A program made the translations under genes and the position numbers. The notes below the pieces were generated by a model, which was not told where the DNA came from, did not search any database, and saw only the letters and a list, made by a program, of their open reading frames with translations. Source: Gallaecimonas kandeliae (GTDB taxonomy: Bacteria > Pseudomonadota > Gammaproteobacteria > Enterobacterales > Gallaecimonadaceae). From it: 64,000 bases of DNA. This document shows positions 44,190 to 53,827 of the stretch, one piece after another; position 1 is the stretch's first letter; each line of letters begins with the position of its first letter. The DNA lies in assembly GCF_030450055.1 (NCBI RefSeq), contig NZ_CP118480.1, forward strand, positions 1,329,415-1,393,414, in the 5' to 3' direction.

Positions 44190-45272
44190 ATGAAACTGCG
44201 CCTTGCCACCCTTAGGGATCTCGAGGATCTCCACGACCTGGAACTGAAGGCCTTTACCCACGACAGGCTGGACAGGCGCCGCTGGCGCCACCTGCTGAAG
44301 GAGGCCCATGGCCAGGTCTGGGTGGCAGAGGAAAAGACCAAGCTGCTGGGGGCCGCGGTGCTGCTGCTGAAAAAGGGCACGGCCCTGGCCCGGCTCTATT
44401 CCCTGGCGGTGGACCCCAAGGCCCGTGGCCGCGGCATCGCCAAGGCCCTGATGGACAAGCTCGAGGAAGCGGCCCTGGCCGAGGGCATGGTCGCCATCCG
44501 CCTGGAAGTGCAGCAGGGCAACGAGGCCGCCATAGGCCTCTACGGGCGCTGCGGCTTCAAGGTCATAGCGCCGCTGCTGGCCTACTACGAGGACGGCGGC
44601 GACGGCCTGCGCATGGAAAAGCGCCTCAAGGGCAAGCTGCCCAGGGGCAGCCTCAAGGTGCCTTATTATGCCCAGCAGACCAGCTTCACCTGCGGCCCCG
44701 CTTGCCTGCTGATGGCCCTGTCGGCGCTGAAGAAGAAGCACAGGCCCAGCATCAGCAACGAACTCAACCTCTGGCGCGAGTCCACCACCATCTACATGAC
44801 CTCGGGCCACGGCGGCTGCTCCGGCGAGGGCCTGGCATTGGCGGCCAAAGCCCATGGCCTGGAGGTGAGCCTCTGCGTCTCCGACCGGGAAGTGCCCTTC
44901 GTCGAAGGGGTCAGGAACCTGGAGAAGAAGCGCATCATCTCAGTGGTGCACGAGGATTTTTCCAAGCGCCTCAAGAAGGCCGGGGTGGCCCGCATCATCC
45001 AGCGCCTGGAGCTCGACGCCCTCAAGCGGCACCTGGACGGCGGCGGCCTGGCGCTGGTACTCATCTCCACCTACCTGATGCACAACGAGAAGGCGCCGCA
45101 CTGGGTGCTGGTGGTGGCCATGGACAAGCGTTTCGTCTACCTGCATGACCCGGATTTGGACCAGGGCCAGAGCGTGACCGACAACATCGCCATGCCTGTT
45201 CCCCTGGCCATGTTCCAACGCATGTCGCGCCAGGGACGACGCCAATATTCGGCCGCACTGCTGCTACGCTAA
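44190..45272 (+). CDS. Fused GNAT acetyltransferase and C39-like peptidase
   Basis: A 360-aa fusion. Residues of about 1-145 are a RimI-type GNAT with DPKARGRGIAKALMDKLEE (acetyl-CoA loop) and IGLYGRCGFKV. Residues of about 155-355 are papain-like C39: C168 in FTCGPACLLMAL, H304 in PHWVLVVA and D320 in LHDPD. The ATG at 44190 fits the fold; a GTG at 44181 is possible. The divergent ATP-grasp suggests joint action on peptides. Confidence 0.85.
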   Translation: MKLRLATLRDLEDLHDLELKAFTHDRLDRRRWRHLLKEAHGQVWVAEEKTKLLGAAVLLLKKGTALARLYSLAVDPKARGRGIAKALMDKLEEAALAEGMVAIRLEVQQGNEAAIGLYGRCGFKVIAPLLAYYEDGGDGLRMEKRLKGKLPRGSLKVPYYAQQTSFTCGPACLLMALSALKKKHRPSISNELNLWRESTTIYMTSGHGGCSGEGLALAAKAHGLEVSLCVSDREVPFVEGVRNLEKKRIISVVHEDFSKRLKKAGVARIIQRLELDALKRHLDGGGLALVLISTYLMHNEKAPHWVLVVAMDKRFVYLHDPDLDQGQSVTDNIAMPVPLAMFQRMSRQGRRQYSAALLLR

Positions 45273-45332
45273 ATAAGGAAACGAAGGACAGGCGAGTCTC
45301 ACGAAAATAACGCTGTACGCTGGCGCCGCTTA

Positions 45333-45518
45333 TGCTACTATGGTCATCGGTCGCAGCTTGCAGGTTGCGGCTTTACTTCATGTAACAGTCAAGATTTGAT
45401 ACTTCGCTACACATTCCGCTTTACCAGAAATGTTGTCCTGAAGCTTCACTAACTGTTTGTCATCATAAGTAATTTGTTTAACGCGCCTCGGCGCACAGTC
45501 AACTTCAGGAGACATCCC
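45333..45518 (+). promoter_or_regulatory. Candidate promoter and long 5' leader of the cold-shock gene
   Basis: An extended -10 (TGC then TACTAT at 45336-45341) would give a 5' leader of about 170 nt, similar in length to the E. coli cspA leader that senses cold. The leader is AT-rich compared with the neighbourhood. No clear -35 and no recognisable cold box. Confidence 0.35.
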
Positions 45519-45728
45519 ATGTCCAAGTCTACCGGCACTGTAAAGTGGTTCAACGAAGAGAAAGGTTTTGGCTTCATCACCCCTGAGAACGGCGGTTCTG
45601 ACGTATTCGTTCACTTCCGCGCCATCCAGGGCAACGGTTTCCGCGTTCTGAAGGAAGGCCAAAAGGTTTCCTTCGACGTAGAACAAGGCCAGAAAGGCCC
45701 CCAAGCTGCCAACGTCGTCGCTCTGTAA
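45519..45728 (+). CDS. CspA-family cold-shock protein
   Basis: A 69-aa single OB-fold RNA and DNA chaperone. [20 protein letters not shown] contains RNP1 (KGFGFI), and [10 protein letters not shown] contains RNP2. AGGAGA precedes the ATG. Codon use is biased to strong codons (GTT, TTC, GGT), unlike the neighbours, suggesting high expression. Confidence 0.95.
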   Translation: MSKSTGTVKWFNEEKGFGFITPENGGSDVFVHFRAIQGNGFRVLKEGQKVSFDVEQGQKGPQAANVVAL

Positions 45729-45749
45729 GACCACGTTACCCAGCTTAAG

Positions 45750-45777
45750 AAAAAGGACGCTTCGGCGTCCTTTTTTC
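45750..45777. terminator. Terminator between csp and DUF3820
   Basis: AAAAAGGACGC-TTCG-GCGTCCTTTTTT has a stable UUCG loop and serves both converging genes. Confidence 0.88.
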
Positions 45778-45784
45778 ATGCCCG

Positions 45785-46003
45785 TCAAAAAGGACGCTGC
45801 AAAGGGTCCAGCAACCTGTCCAGGCCTTCTATCTTGAGCGCCAATGCCAGCGCCATCAATTCTCCCAGCTCGCCTTCGGGAAACCCCTTCTTCTGAAACC
45901 ACAGCAGGTATTCCTCCGGCAGCTTCATCAGGAACCGGCCCTGGTATTTGCCGAAGGGCATGCGGGTGTTGGCGAGCTTGAGCAGTGTGGCTTTGTCGAA
46001 CAT
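45785..46003 (-). CDS. DUF3820 protein
   Basis: A 72-aa protein; TRMPFGKYQGRFLMKLPEEY and LLWFQKKGFPEGELGELMAL match DUF3820 (also annotated as a putative quorum-sensing-regulated factor). The ATG follows GAGG by 6 bp. Role unknown. Confidence 0.85.
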   Translation of the reverse strand: MFDKATLLKLANTRMPFGKYQGRFLMKLPEEYLLWFQKKGFPEGELGELMALALALKIEGLDRLLDPLQRPF

Positions 46004-46033
46004 GGCGGCCTCTTTTTGGAGGCCAGCATAACA

Positions 46034-46058
46034 GAAAGGGCCCATCGGGCCCTTTCCT
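46034..46058. terminator. trp operon terminator
   Basis: AAAGGGCCC-ATC-GGGCCCTTT directly follows the trpA stop on the minus strand. The T run is imperfect. Confidence 0.75.
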
Positions 46059-46843
46059 TTAGGCTTGGCGGCTGGCCGCCTTCATGCCTTCGACAAACCT
46101 CGCCAGGGCCTTGGGCCCGCGCTCGGCCGCCTTCACGGTGGCGCTGCCGCTGATGGCGCCGTCGCAGCCGGCCTCCAACGCCGCCCTGACCTGGGACGGT
46201 TCCCCTATGCCAAAGCCCAGCACCACAGGGGCCGACTGGTAGCGCCGCAAGGTCTCGATGATGTGGCCCAGCGGCTTGCCGGCCGCCGTCTCCGTGCCTG
46301 TGACCCCGGCCCTCGATACCAGGTAGACGTAACCCTCGCTGAGTTCGGCCACGGCTTTGAGGGTTTCCTCCGAGCCGTTGGGGGGCGCTATCAGCACAGG
46401 CGCTACGCCGGCCGTCTTGGCGGCGGCCACGAAGGGCTGGGATTCCCTGACCGGCACGTCCGCCACCAGCACCGAATCCACCCCGGCGGCCTTGGCCTGC
46501 TGGTAGAAGCTGTCGATGCCGGCGGCAAAGACCAGGTTGGCGTAGGTCAGCAGCCCCACCGGGATCTGCGGGTACCTGTCTTTGAGGCGGCGGATAAGGT
46601 CCAACGCTTTTTGCGGCGTGGTGCCGGCAGCGAGGGCCCTCAGGGTCGCACCCTGGATGGTGGGGCCGTCGGCTACGGGATCGGAGAAGGGCATGCCCAG
46701 CTCCAGGGCGTCGGCGCCGTTTTCCACCAGCAGGCAGAGGTGCTCGAAACTGGTCTCCAGATCCGGGTCGCCCAGGGTCAGGAAGGGGATGAAGGCGCCT
46801 TCGTCCTGGGCTTTGAGGCGGTCAAAGAGGGATTGGTACAGGC

Positions 46844-46847
<4 letters not shown>
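46059..46847 (-). CDS. trpA: Tryptophan synthase alpha chain
   Basis: A 262-aa TIM barrel that cleaves indole-glycerol phosphate to indole. [20 protein letters not shown] holds the catalytic Glu and Asp, and PFLTLGDPD is the start motif. A few residues shorter than E. coli (268). It overlaps trpB by 4 bp (ATGA). Confidence 0.96.
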
Positions 46848-48018
<1,171 letters not shown>

Positions 48019-48022
<4 letters not shown>

Positions 48023-49368
48023 GCTTGCCTCATCAATTGGAATGTCTGCTGGATAAGGGCGGCGTCCTTGACGCCGGGGGCGGACTCCAGCTTGGAATTG
48101 AGATCCAGGCCCAGTATGCCGGGGACCTTGAGGGCGGCCTGGACATTGGCCGGGCCCAGGCCGCCGGCCAGCATCAGGGGCAGTTTGGCGGGGTTTTGGA
48201 TGGCCTGCCAGTCAAAGCTCTGGCCTGTGCCGCCGAATTGGCCGCCGTCCTGGCTGTCCAGCACCAGGCGGTCCACGGCCAGGGTGCTGGGGGCCTCCAC
48301 GGTGCTGGCCTTCCAGAGCTGCGCCTGTGTGAGGCCGCGCAGGGCCGCCACGTAGTCGGCATCTTCATCGCCGTGCAGCTGTACGGCGAAAAGCCCCAAG
48401 GCCTCGGCCGCCTCGGCCACTTCCGCCACCGGGGCGTCCTTGAAGACCCCCACATAAGCCAAAGGAGCGGCCTGGGTGATGGCCTTGGCCTCGGCCAGGG
48501 TCACTTGGCGGGGGCTCTTGGCGGCGAAGATGAGGCCGCCGTAGGTGGCGCCGGCTTCATAAGCGGCCTTGGCGTCCTGGGGCCGGGTCAGGCCGCAGAC
48601 CTTGTGCTCGCCGAGGATGAGCTGGCGGCAGGCGAGGTTGACGTCGCTCTTGCTCATCAGCTCGGATCCCACCAAGAAGCCCCTGGCCACCTTCCGCAGG
48701 CGCTGTACGTCGCCGTGGGTGCGGATCCCGGACTCGCTGATGATGACCCTGTCCTCGGGAATGCCCTCGGCCAGGGTCTCGGTACGGCGCAAATCGATGG
48801 ACAGGTCGTGGAGGTTGCGGTTGTTGATGCCGATGATGCGGGCGCCGAGGCGCACGGCCCTGTCCCGCTCCTCAGCGGTGGCCACTTCGGTCAGCACGTC
48901 CAGGCCGAATTTGCCGGCTTCCTCGGCCAGTTGCCGGTAGCTGGCGTCGTCCAGCACCGACAGCATCAAAAGGATGGCGTCGGCCCCCAGGTAGCGGGCC
49001 AGGCGCACTTGGAAGGGGTCGATGAAGAAGTCCTTCATCAGCACCGGCACCTTGACTTCGGCCGCCACCGCCGCCAGGTAATCAGGATGGCCCTGGAAGT
49101 AGGGCTCGTCGGTCAGCACCGAGATGCCGCTGGCGTAGGACTGGTAGGCCTTGGCCAGGGCCAAGGCATCGAAGTCGGGGCGGATCAGTCCCTTGGAGGG
49201 GCTGGCTTTCTTGCACTCGAGGATAAAGCCGCTGCCGTAGCGCAGGCTGTGTTCCAGGGAGCGCCGGGATTGGGGCAGGGCCATGGTGGCGGCCCTGGGA
49301 TAGCGGGCCTTGAGGGCCGGCAGGTCCGCTTTCTTGCGCTCAACGATCTGCTCAAGCACTGTCGCCAC
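48019..49368 (-). CDS. trpCF: Fused indole-glycerol-phosphate synthase / PRA isomerase
   Basis: A 449-aa fusion. TrpC part (about 1-255): [20 protein letters not shown] and [10 protein letters not shown]; TrpF part (about 258-449): [11 protein letters not shown] and [15 protein letters not shown]. The start is GTG at 49368, 7 bp after AGGAG, overlapping the trpD end by 17 bp. Confidence 0.95.
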
Positions 49369-50362
49369 GAAGGATCTCCTTGAGTTGTTGCAGGGTGGCG
49401 TGGGCCCGGCCGGACGCCAGTATCTCGGCGGCCAGGGCAACACCTTCCTTCAGACCGGCAGCCTTGCCGGCCAAGTAGAAGAGGGCCCCCGCATTGGCGG
49501 CCACAGCGTCAAAGTAAGGGCCGCGCTCGCCGGTCGCAAGCAGCTTTTCCAGGGCGGCGGCGTTGAAGGCGGCATCGCCGCCGGCCAGCTCGTCTATGGC
49601 CCTTTCCTCAAGGCCCAGATCCGCCGGGGTCAGCTTGTACTGGATAAGGGCGCCGTCCAGCAGCTCCACCACCTGGGTGGGGCCGTGCAGGGCCAGCTCG
49701 TCGAGGCCGCTGCCGTGCACCACCAGGGCCCGCTCCACTCCCAGGGCCTTGAGGGCGCTGGCCACCACGTCCAGCAGGGCGGGATCGTAGACCCCCATCA
49801 GCTGCAGGTTGGGGCGGGCGGGGTTGACCAGGGGCCCCACCAGGTTGAAGAGGGTGCGGGTCTTGAGCGCCCTGCGCACCGGCATGGCGTGTTTGATGCC
49901 GGGGTGGTATTGGGGGGCGGCGATAAAGCAGAGGTTGGTGTTCATCAAGGCGCGGTGGGCGACGGTGGACGGCACCGTCACCGGCACCCCCAGGGCGCCC
50001 AGCACGTCGGTGCTGCCGGACTGGGAGGACACGGCCCTGTTGCCGTGCTTGGCCACCTTGACGCCACCGGCGGCGGCCACGAAGGCGGCGGTGGTGGAGA
50101 TGTTGAGGGTGTTGGCGCCGTCACCGCCGGTGCCGCAGCAGTCGATGAGATCCCCCTGGGGCCGGGGGAAGGGATTGGCGGCGGCCAGCAGCGCCTGGGC
50201 CAGGCCCTGCAGTTCACTGCTCTGCTCGCCGCGCAGCTTCATGGCGGTGAGGGCGGCGGCAAGCGTCACGTCTTCGAGGCGGCCGGCGGCCATCTCTGTG
50301 AAGAAGGCCTGGGCCTCGGTCACGTCCAGGGCCTTGCCCTGCAGCAGCGTATCCAGGCTCAT
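49352..50362 (-). CDS. trpD: Anthranilate phosphoribosyltransferase
   Basis: A 336-aa enzyme transferring ribose phosphate to anthranilate. CCGTGGDGANTLNISTT is the PRPP loop, and KHGNRAVSSQSGSTDVLGAL the anthranilate region. It is separate from trpG, unlike E. coli. It overlaps trpG by 4 bp. Confidence 0.96.
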   Translation of the reverse strand: MSLDTLLQGKALDVTEAQAFFTEMAAGRLEDVTLAAALTAMKLRGEQSSELQGLAQALLAAANPFPRPQGDLIDCCGTGGDGANTLNISTTAAFVAAAGGVKVAKHGNRAVSSQSGSTDVLGALGVPVTVPSTVAHRALMNTNLCFIAAPQYHPGIKHAMPVRRALKTRTLFNLVGPLVNPARPNLQLMGVYDPALLDVVASALKALGVERALVVHGSGLDELALHGPTQVVELLDGALIQYKLTPADLGLEERAIDELAGGDAAFNAAALEKLLATGERGPYFDAVAANAGALFYLAGKAAGLKEGVALAAEILASGRAHATLQQLKEILRGDSA

Positions 50363-50937
50363 GATGCACCTCGCAGCAAAGTCAGGGCGTTGGCCAGCAG
50401 CTGGTGACCGCCTTGGGTCAGCAGGGACTCGGGGTGGAATTGCAGGCCCAGCGCCGGGTATTGCTTGTGGCTCACCGCCATCACCTGGTCTTCGCTGGTG
50501 GCCAGTACCGTCAGGCAGTCGGGCACCAGGTCGGCCACCAGGCTGTGGTAGCGGCCCACCATGGGGGCGCTGCCCATGCCCTGGAAGAGGGGATGGTCCT
50601 GGATGGCCAGGCGGAAGGCCTTGCCGTGGCGGGGCGGGGCCGAGCGCTTGAGGCTGCCGCCGCACAGCTCCACCAGGGCCTGGTGGCCCAGGCAGACGCC
50701 CAGCACCGGGAAGCGGCCCAGGGCTTCGGCCAGCAGTGCCTTGAGGTTGCCGGCCTGGTCCGGGGTGCCGGGGCCGGGGGAGATCAGCAGCACTGCGCCG
50801 CTCTGGCTTTGCAGCTTGGCCAGTACCGTCTCTACCGAGACGTTGTTGCGGTAGACCACCACTTCTTCGCCGAGGCGGCGGCAGTCGTCCACCAGGTTGT
50901 AGGTAAAGGAGTCGAAGTTATCCAGCAGCACTATCAT
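50359..50937 (-). CDS. trpG: Anthranilate synthase glutaminase subunit
   Basis: A 192-aa class I amidotransferase. VLGVCLGHQALVELCGG contains the nucleophilic Cys, and LGLQFHPESLLT the His-Glu pair. It supplies ammonia to TrpE, which it overlaps by 4 bp. Confidence 0.96.
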   Translation of the reverse strand: MIVLLDNFDSFTYNLVDDCRRLGEEVVVYRNNVSVETVLAKLQSQSGAVLLISPGPGTPDQAGNLKALLAEALGRFPVLGVCLGHQALVELCGGSLKRSAPPRHGKAFRLAIQDHPLFQGMGSAPMVGRYHSLVADLVPDCLTVLATSEDQVMAVSHKQYPALGLQFHPESLLTQGGHQLLANALTLLRGAS

Positions 50938-52442
50938 GACTGCACCTCCACGGCGCCCAGGGCCCGCAGTACAGAGGCGGCCTTGTGGCGGGTCTCGTCG
51001 GCTTCGAGCTGGGGGACCGAGTCGTAAACCACGCCGGCGCCGGCCTGGACGCAGGCCACGCCGTCCTGGACCAGGGCGGAGCGGATGACGATGGCGCTGT
51101 CCATGTCGCCGCGGGCGGTGAGGTAGCCGATGGCGCCGCCGTAGGCGCCGCGGCGGCGGCCTTCGGTCTCACGGATGAGGCGGGTGGCCATCAGTTTGGG
51201 GGCGCCGCTGAGGGTGCCCATGTTGAGCGCCGACTGGTAGGCGTGCAGGGCATCGAGATCGCCGCGCAAGGTGCCTTTGACCCGGGATACCAGGTGCATC
51301 ACCTTTTCGTAGCGGTCCACCTTGAGGAGATCGGTGACGGTGCGGCTGGCGGGCTCCGAGACCCGGGCCACGTCGTTGCGGGCCAAGTCCACCAGCATCA
51401 GGTGCTCGGCCTGCTCTTTCTCGTCCAGGCGCATCTCCAGTTCGAAACGGCTGTCTTCGTCGGCGTCGCTGCCGCGGGGTCGGGTGCCGGCGATGGGGTA
51501 GATGGCCAGCTCACGGCTCTGGCTGTCGACGGTCAGGGCGCTTTCCGGGCTGGCGCCGAAGAGCACGAAGTCGCCGGCGTTGAGATAAAACATGTAGGGG
51601 CTGGGGTTCTGGGCCCGCAGCGCCTGGTAGCTGATGAGGGGCGCAGGGCAGGGGGCCAAGAAGCGCCGCGAGGGCACCACCTGGAAGCAGTCGCCGGCGA
51701 GGATGTGCTCCTTGAGGGCCGATACCTGGGCCTTGAAGGCCTCGTCGTCCGGCTCTACCCGCGCCTGGGGCGGGGCTTGGATGGCCAGGGCCGGCAGGGG
51801 AGCGGCCTGGGCCAGCTGCTGCTGGTAACCGGCCAGGCGCCGGGACAGCTCGAAGTAGCTGGCGGAGCCCTGGCCACCCAGGGCCAGGGCCAGCAGGGTG
51901 GCGCTGCCGGTGCGGTGGTTTAGGTAGAGGGCGGTCTCGGCAAGGTACAGGCAGAGATCCGGCACCCTTTCGTTGCCGTCGAGCTCGGGCAGATCCTCGA
52001 GGCTGGCCACCAGATCGAAACCGAAGAGGCCGGCCACCAGGCTCTCGAAGGGCAGGTCGGCGTCCTTGGGCAAGAGCGCCAGCAATTCCCGCAGCACCGT
52101 GAAGACAGAAGGGGCCTTGAGGCGGCTGTCCTCGTCCAGCTCGGTGTCCGGCTGCTCGAAGCTCAGGCTGAAGGTATTGCCTTCCACCTGGGCATTGAGG
52201 CGCTCCGCCAGCACCGGCAGCAGCACCTCGCCGTTGGCGGTGAGGGCCTGGACAGTGACGGTGCGGCCGAGGGCGGTGATCTTCAGGGCCGCGTCCGTGA
52301 TGACCAGGCTCTGGGTGGCGTTGCCGGCGCTGGGCTCGGCGGATTCCAGCAGCAGGCTGTGGGTCTTGGCCCCCAGGGCCCGGTAGGCCACCAGGGGATC
52401 GGGGCAGGCGCCGAGGCGCAGGCGCAGCAGGGCGGGTCTCAC
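50934..52442 (-). CDS. trpE: Anthranilate synthase component I
   Basis: A 502-aa chorismate-using enzyme. HSLLLESAEPS includes the LLES tryptophan feedback site. PIAGTRPRGSDADEDSRFEL and DLARNDVARV are catalytic and Mg motifs. The start is GTG overlapping the DAHP synthase stop (GTGA). Confidence 0.97.
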   Translation of the reverse strand: MRPALLRLRLGACPDPLVAYRALGAKTHSLLLESAEPSAGNATQSLVITDAALKITALGRTVTVQALTANGEVLLPVLAERLNAQVEGNTFSLSFEQPDTELDEDSRLKAPSVFTVLRELLALLPKDADLPFESLVAGLFGFDLVASLEDLPELDGNERVPDLCLYLAETALYLNHRTGSATLLALALGGQGSASYFELSRRLAGYQQQLAQAAPLPALAIQAPPQARVEPDDEAFKAQVSALKEHILAGDCFQVVPSRRFLAPCPAPLISYQALRAQNPSPYMFYLNAGDFVLFGASPESALTVDSQSRELAIYPIAGTRPRGSDADEDSRFELEMRLDEKEQAEHLMLVDLARNDVARVSEPASRTVTDLLKVDRYEKVMHLVSRVKGTLRGDLDALHAYQSALNMGTLSGAPKLMATRLIRETEGRRRGAYGGAIGYLTARGDMDSAIVIRSALVQDGVACVQAGAGVVYDSVPQLEADETRHKAASVLRALGAVEVQS

Positions 52443-53452
52443 AGGGTCCTCCCGGCGGCGGCCACGAAGGGTTTGAGTTCGCGCATCAGCTGTTCGAACA
52501 TGGCGGCGGTCAGGGCCTGGTGGCCGTCGGAGAGGGCTTCCTTGGGATTGAGGTGGGCCTCGACGATGACGCCATCGGCGCCGACGGCGGCGGCGGCCCG
52601 GGCCAGGGGGATCACCAGCTCGCGGATGCCGGTGCCGTGGGAAGGGTCCACCACCACCGGCAGGTGGGTCTTCTGCTTCAGCAGGGCCACGGCGTTAAGA
52701 TCCAGGGTGTTGCGGGTGGCGGTCTCGAAGGTGCGGATGCCGCGCTCGCAGAGCACCACTTGGGGGTTGCCGTGGGCGACTATGTATTCGGCGGCCAGCA
52801 GGAACTCTTCGATGCTGGCGGACAGGCCTCTTTTCAGCATCACCGGCTTGCCGCAGCGGCCCACCGCTTCCAGCAGCCGGTAGTTGTACATGTTGCGGGC
52901 GCCGATCTGCAGCATGTCCACGTGCTCGGCCATGGCGTCCACGTCTTCCGGGCTCACCACCTCGGAGACGGTGGGCAACCCCAGCACCTCGTTGGCTTCC
53001 TTGAGCAGCTTGAGGCCTTCCAGACCCAGGCCCTGGAAGGCGTAGGGGCTGGTGCGGGGCTTGAAGGCGCCGCCGCGCAGACCGATGGCGCCGTGGTGCT
53101 GGACCATTTCTGCCACCCCCAGCAGCTGCTCGCGGGATTCCACGGCGCAGGGCCCGGCAATGACCACGAAACGCTCGCCGCCGATCTTGACCTTGCCCAG
53201 CGGCACCTGGGTGTCGTGGGGATGCAGTTCGCGGGACACCAGCTTGTGCTTGGAGAGGATGGGTTTGACCTCCTCCACTATGGGGTCGGCTTCGAGGTTC
53301 AGCTCGTCCAGCACCCGCTCGTCGCCGATGGCACCGAGGACGATGCGCTCGACGCCGGGCATGTAGAGGGGCTTGAGGTTCTTGGCTTCGATGCGGGCGA
53401 GGATGGTCTTGGCATCGGCTTCGGTGGCATGGGGTTTCAGTACGATGATCAT
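52439..53452 (-). CDS. DAHP synthase, type I-beta with N-terminal regulatory domain
   Basis: A 337-aa enzyme for the first shikimate step (PEP plus erythrose-4-phosphate). An N-terminal ferredoxin-like regulatory domain (about 1-70) precedes the barrel with VIAGPCAVESREQLLGVAEM and VVDPSHGTGIRELVIPLAR. This form (Thermotoga/Bacillus type) differs from E. coli AroFGH. It overlaps trpE by 4 bp and is preceded by the two leader attenuators, so it is co-regulated with tryptophan genes. The N-terminal domain usually gives feedback inhibition. Confidence 0.9.
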   Translation of the reverse strand: MIIVLKPHATEADAKTILARIEAKNLKPLYMPGVERIVLGAIGDERVLDELNLEADPIVEEVKPILSKHKLVSRELHPHDTQVPLGKVKIGGERFVVIAGPCAVESREQLLGVAEMVQHHGAIGLRGGAFKPRTSPYAFQGLGLEGLKLLKEANEVLGLPTVSEVVSPEDVDAMAEHVDMLQIGARNMYNYRLLEAVGRCGKPVMLKRGLSASIEEFLLAAEYIVAHGNPQVVLCERGIRTFETATRNTLDLNAVALLKQKTHLPVVVDPSHGTGIRELVIPLARAAAAVGADGVIVEAHLNPKEALSDGHQALTAAMFEQLMRELKPFVAAAGRTL

Positions 53453-53476
53453 GATGTTTTCCTTTGATTCAAAAAC

Positions 53477-53504
53477 GAAAAAGCCCGCTTTCTCAGCGGG
53501 CTTT
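53477..53504 (-). terminator. trp attenuator terminator 2
   Basis: AAGCCCGCT-GAGAA-AGCGGGCTT then TTTCG on the minus strand, 25 bp before the DAHP synthase start. The segment GCGGGCT at the end of leader 2 can pair with its first arm, giving the antiterminator. Confidence 0.88.
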
Positions 53505-53536
53505 TGGATGTCGGTTCGACAAACAACAAGGTGCAG

Positions 53537-53602
53537 CTAGCCCGCCTGAAGCCAGGAGCGCCACCACCAACGGAAAGTCATGCTGTTTGTCTTGCTGCTC
53601 AT
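53537..53602 (-). CDS. Second Trp leader peptide
   Basis: A 21-aa peptide with the run RWWWRSW at residues 11-17 (four Trp). It starts at 53602 right after the first terminator and ends in TAG. GGAG lies 11 bp upstream and AAGG 2 bp upstream. The sequence GCGGGCT spans the codons before the stop and complements terminator 2. Confidence 0.85.
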   Translation of the reverse strand: MSSKTNSMTFRWWWRSWLQAG

Positions 53603-53623
53603 TGCCTTAAAAACTCCAGAAAC

Positions 53624-53650
53624 GAAAAAGGGCCCGCTTTCTGCGGGCCC
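53624..53650 (-). terminator. trp attenuator terminator 1
   Basis: GGGCCCGC-AGAAA-GCGGGCCC then TTTTTCG on the minus strand. It shares the loop AGAAAGCGGGC and TTTTTCGTTT with terminator 2, suggesting duplication. GCGGGCT directly after leader 1 can pair with its first arm. Confidence 0.9.
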
Positions 53651-53689
53651 TTCTTGGAAATCGTAAACACGACCAAGCTCACAGCCCGC

Positions 53690-53737
53690 TTAAGGGTTGT
53701 GCCACCACCAGATGAGGTTGAATGCTTGGTTTTGCAT
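53690..53737 (-). CDS. trpL: First Trp leader peptide
   Basis: A 15-aa peptide MQNQAFNLIWWWHNP with three consecutive Trp codons. It ends in TAA followed by GCGGGCT. It is the classical leader for ribosome-mediated attenuation; starved ribosomes stall at WWW and prevent terminator 1. Confidence 0.92.
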   Translation of the reverse strand: MQNQAFNLIWWWHNP

Positions 53738-53774
53738 GGGTCGTGTTTCTTTCAATAGTTGAATTGCTATCCAA

Positions 53775-53801
53775 GCTATAGGCCTTTTTTACCCCTGTCA
53801 A
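53775..53801 (-). promoter_or_regulatory. Candidate trp operon promoter
   Basis: TTGACA (53796-53801) with TATAGC 15 bp later (53775-53780), 38 bp before the leader 1 start codon. The -35 is perfect. I see no clear TrpR operator. Confidence 0.6.
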
Positions 53802-53827
53802 CGCCTTCTTTCAGTTAGAATGGCCCC

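Noticed and set aside
53761-53801. TrpR operator at the trp promoter
   Set aside because: CTAT...ATAG symmetry is weak and lacks the CTAG-type core of known trp operators.
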